A program made the position numbers and the translations under genes. The notes beneath the pieces were generated by a model. That model made no database searches. It saw only the letters and a list, made by a program, of their open reading frames with translations, and was not told where the DNA came from. 34,896 nucleotides of DNA from Selenomonadaceae bacterium (GTDB lineage: Bacteria > Bacillota > Negativicutes > Selenomonadales > Selenomonadaceae). The DNA is taken from positions 1-34,896 of the forward strand of contig JAFVEZ010000049.1 in NCBI GenBank assembly GCA_017475745.1, read 5' to 3'. Of this stretch, positions 33,183-34,896 are shown piece after piece (the stretch's first letter is position 1; every line of letters begins with the position of its first letter).

Positions 33183-34499
33183 CTATTTCTCACCCTGCTT
33201 AACAACGGCATGATCAATCTCTGTGCCGTCCGGCAGAAAGCATTTCACTTCTATTTTATCCTTTGCAGCTTCCAACGTCAAGTAGTTATCTGTTTCGGGC
33301 TGTGGTGCCTTTGCAACATCAAGCGCATGATCTATCCAAAGACCAGGATACCGAACATCACCAGCGAGACCCGTCAAAATATAGAGTGGACCTTGTGGAT
33401 TGTGCTCAAAGTTATAGATATGCCCACGATCGCGATAAGTGTGAAGGTGTGCGGTGAAGACAATATCTATCTTCAACTCGTCAAACAGTGGCATGAATAA
33501 AGTTCCAATATCACTGAAACCTTCGAGACGCTCCGGCCTACCGTTGATTCGGTATTGCAAAACATCTTTATGAATGAACACAATTTTCCATTTCTTTGAA
33601 GTGTTTAACATATCACGTCTCAACCATTCTTGCTGCGCGCGAATAAGCTCATTACCAGCGCCAGCATTGACGGCATTGAGTTCGTCCCATTGGCTGTCGA
33701 GTATAGCAAAGTGAACATCACCATAGTCAAAGGCATAGTAACGTCGCTCAAACTTTTCATTGCCATTGCTTGGAACTTCAAAGTATTTCAAGTAAGATTC
33801 TGGCAGTCTAGTTTGCCACTGCCTATTATAACATTCGTGGTTACCCATAATCGGAACAAAAGGTATCTTGTCGAGGAAATTATCGGCACCTTCAAACCAA
33901 GCTCTCCATTGCGTCCAATCTTCACCGTTATCCACTATGTCACCAACGTTGACAAAGAATGAAGTATCCTCATTGCGGCTATAGGCGGATTTAGCAACTT
34001 TGCCCCAGACCCTATAATCAGCGCATTGAGAATCAGGAAATATCAACACCTTGAAGGACTTGTCGTCTGTTGTTTTAAAATTATGCCAATCACTGCAGTG
34101 ATCGCCGTCAACTATTCGATATTGGTAGTTTGTGCCAACAATGAGACCTTCAAGTTTAACCGAATATTGATTATTGATGTGATCGTCATCTGTGAAGGAG
34201 CAGTCCAGCGCAGCGAATTTATAAGTATCAGTTGAGTTATCTGCCTTAACCTCAACGGCAGGATTCATTAAAACATCATTGCTCTGCCACATGATACAGC
34301 GAGTTTCATTGGCGTTGTTTGTGATAATCTGCCGCAAATGATTGACTTCGAGATCGGCAATCTTATCGAACTCATTTATCATTCCGTCGCCGTCTAATAT
34401 TTCACCGCAACCGCTAAAGATATTGCCGCTTGCCAGCAGAAAACTGCCACCGATTGCTGCCTTGATGAACTTCCGCCGATTTATCCTTCTTTCATTCAT
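33183..34499 (-). CDS. Tat-exported lipoprotein of the purple-acid-phosphatase-like metallophosphoesterase family
   Basis: 438 aa. The N-terminus has a twin-arginine motif (N-R-R-K-F-I-K, residues 7-13), a hydrophobic stretch and a lipobox FSGC with Cys31, suggesting a Tat-exported lipoprotein. An N-terminal fibronectin-like PAP domain (about 50-160) precedes the catalytic metallophosphatase domain: FPDSQ, NVGDIVDNGEDW, IMGNHECYNR, FIHKDV and TAHLHTYRDRG, which supply metal-binding Asp, Asn and His residues. The family hydrolyses phosphate esters; the substrate is unknown. The ATG at 34499 is nine bases from GGGAG (34509-34513). An upstream ATG at 34508 abuts that site. The EAL sensor gene follows by 25 bases. 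Confidence 0.9.
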   Translation of the reverse strand: MNERRINRRKFIKAAIGGSFLLASGNIFSGCGEILDGDGMINEFDKIADLEVNHLRQIITNNANETRCIMWQSNDVLMNPAVEVKADNSTDTYKFAALDCSFTDDDHINNQYSVKLEGLIVGTNYQYRIVDGDHCSDWHNFKTTDDKSFKVLIFPDSQCADYRVWGKVAKSAYSRNEDTSFFVNVGDIVDNGEDWTQWRAWFEGADNFLDKIPFVPIMGNHECYNRQWQTRLPESYLKYFEVPSNGNEKFERRYYAFDYGDVHFAILDSQWDELNAVNAGAGNELIRAQQEWLRRDMLNTSKKWKIVFIHKDVLQYRINGRPERLEGFSDIGTLFMPLFDELKIDIVFTAHLHTYRDRGHIYNFEHNPQGPLYILTGLAGDVRYPGLWIDHALDVAKAPQPETDNYLTLEAAKDKIEVKCFLPDGTEIDHAVVKQGEK

Positions 34500-34519
34500 T
34501 GTTCTCATCTCCCGAAGAG

Positions 34520-34548
34520 ATTTTAACAAAATATCTTCTAATGGACAA
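34520..34548 (-). promoter_or_regulatory. Candidate promoter of the phosphoesterase-EAL operon
   Basis: On the minus strand TTGTCC (plus 34543-34548), 17 bases, TAAAAT (plus 34520-34525). It lies about 20 bases before the ATG at 34499, leaving just room for the GGGAG site. The score is moderate. Confidence 0.4.
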
Positions 34549-34553
34549 GACAA

Positions 34554-34825
34554 TAATTAAGCATTGATATGGTGACGGTACCATGATACTTAATATATAT
34601 GAATATAGAATCTATTAGTGACAAATGAAAGCCACCTGCCGAGATTTGTAATTTTCTGCATTGCAAATAAAAAACGATGATTTTTTATATCACCGTTGAC
34701 TTAGATATTGAATATAACATCATTTAATAAAAAATTTTCAATTTCTAATTTTCTTTTTAGGTAGTGTTGAATAACTTTAAAAATTCTCATTGTTCATTTA
34801 TAATATATCTGGGTGGTGAAGTAAA
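34554..34825. other. AT-rich intergenic region with hairpins and a probable IS left end
   Basis: No gene is visible. It contains ATGGT/ACCAT (about 34569-34584, KpnI-like GGTACC at centre) and AACGATGAT/ATCACCGTT (34673-34681 and 34689-34697, one mismatch) that might end a transcript entering from the left. From about 34760 the sequence GGTAGTGTTGAATAAC may be the left terminal repeat of the insertion sequence whose transposase begins at 34826; the other end is outside the window, so the exact limit cannot be set. Confidence 0.4.
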
Positions 34826-34896
34826 ATGTCAGGAAGAAGATATGAATTAACAGATGAGCAATGGGATAGGATCAAAGAATATTTTATCATTCCAAA
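34826..34896 (+). CDS. IS5-type transposase, N-terminal fragment (runs off the window)
   Basis: The first 23 codons read MSGRRYELTDEQWDRIKEYF, then IIP, and stop at the window edge. The pattern RYELTDEQWDRI is the typical start of IS5/IS1031-group transposases (DUF4096-type helix-turn-helix). GGTGG lies just upstream of the ATG. The catalytic DDE region is outside the window, so it cannot be judged whether it is intact or split into two frames, as is common in this group. Confidence 0.85.
   Translation, partial: MSGRRYELTDEQWDRIKEYFIIP

Noticed and set aside
1..34896. CRISPR array, prophage or defence island
   Set aside because: No regularly spaced repeats, no phage structural genes and no recognised defence domains were seen.

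Overview
The window looks like a chromosomal segment of a diderm Firmicute, most likely a member of the Negativicutes (Selenomonas relatives). The Firmicute side is shown by codY, strong GGAGG-type ribosome binding sites, a B. subtilis-like uppS-cdsA order and thyX as thymidylate synthase. The outer-membrane side is shown by a TolC-family protein with a signal peptide. No database search was possible, so this placement is an inference. Most of the window is housekeeping sequence with small accessory inserts.

Layout. 136-2764 (minus): rfbD, an unrecognised 284-aa protein and a LysR regulator. 2903-6693 (plus): pyrH-frr-uppS-[alpha/beta hydrolase]-cdsA, ending at a hairpin terminator; the hydrolase is an AT-rich insert in an otherwise conserved order. 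6743-9090 (minus): a GT41 glycosyltransferase translationally coupled to a half-size ChrA transporter, then a small membrane protein. 9239-11807 (plus): rsmA, an unrecognised protein and thyX. 11830-12606 (minus): codY, with a candidate CodY box in its upstream region, divergent from a secreted NAGPA-domain protein (12792-14180). 14236-18475 (minus): a chemotaxis receptor, a P1B-type ATPase with an altered membrane motif, and a small partner protein overlapping it by ATGA. 18653-21061 (minus): a short metH lacking the reactivation domain.

21162-26295 (plus): trkH, pyrF, yifB/comM and murG, followed by a tRNA-Pro(TGG) gene. 26511-28540 (minus): cobS and an HD-domain protein in one operon, then queH. 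28647-30343 (plus): tatA and a tolC-like gene overlapping by ATGA behind a perfect TTGACA-N17-TATAAT promoter. 30350-34499 (minus): a Tat-signal lipoprotein phosphoesterase followed by a periplasmic-sensor protein with a degenerate GGDEF and an altered EAL domain. The right edge holds the first 23 codons of an IS5-type transposase.

Themes. Several genes serve the cell envelope: undecaprenyl-PP, CDP-diacylglycerol, MurG, rhamnose, Tat and TolC. Others touch B12: a B12-dependent MetH, CobS, and the B12-independent QueH. At least five, probably six, genes appear to start with TTG, each judged from Shine-Dalgarno spacing. I did not find a clear novel defence or mobile system. The most unusual items are the Cys-nucleophile hydrolase insert, the ATPase with its small partner, the phosphoesterase/EAL operon beside tatA-tolC, and the GT41-ChrA coupling.
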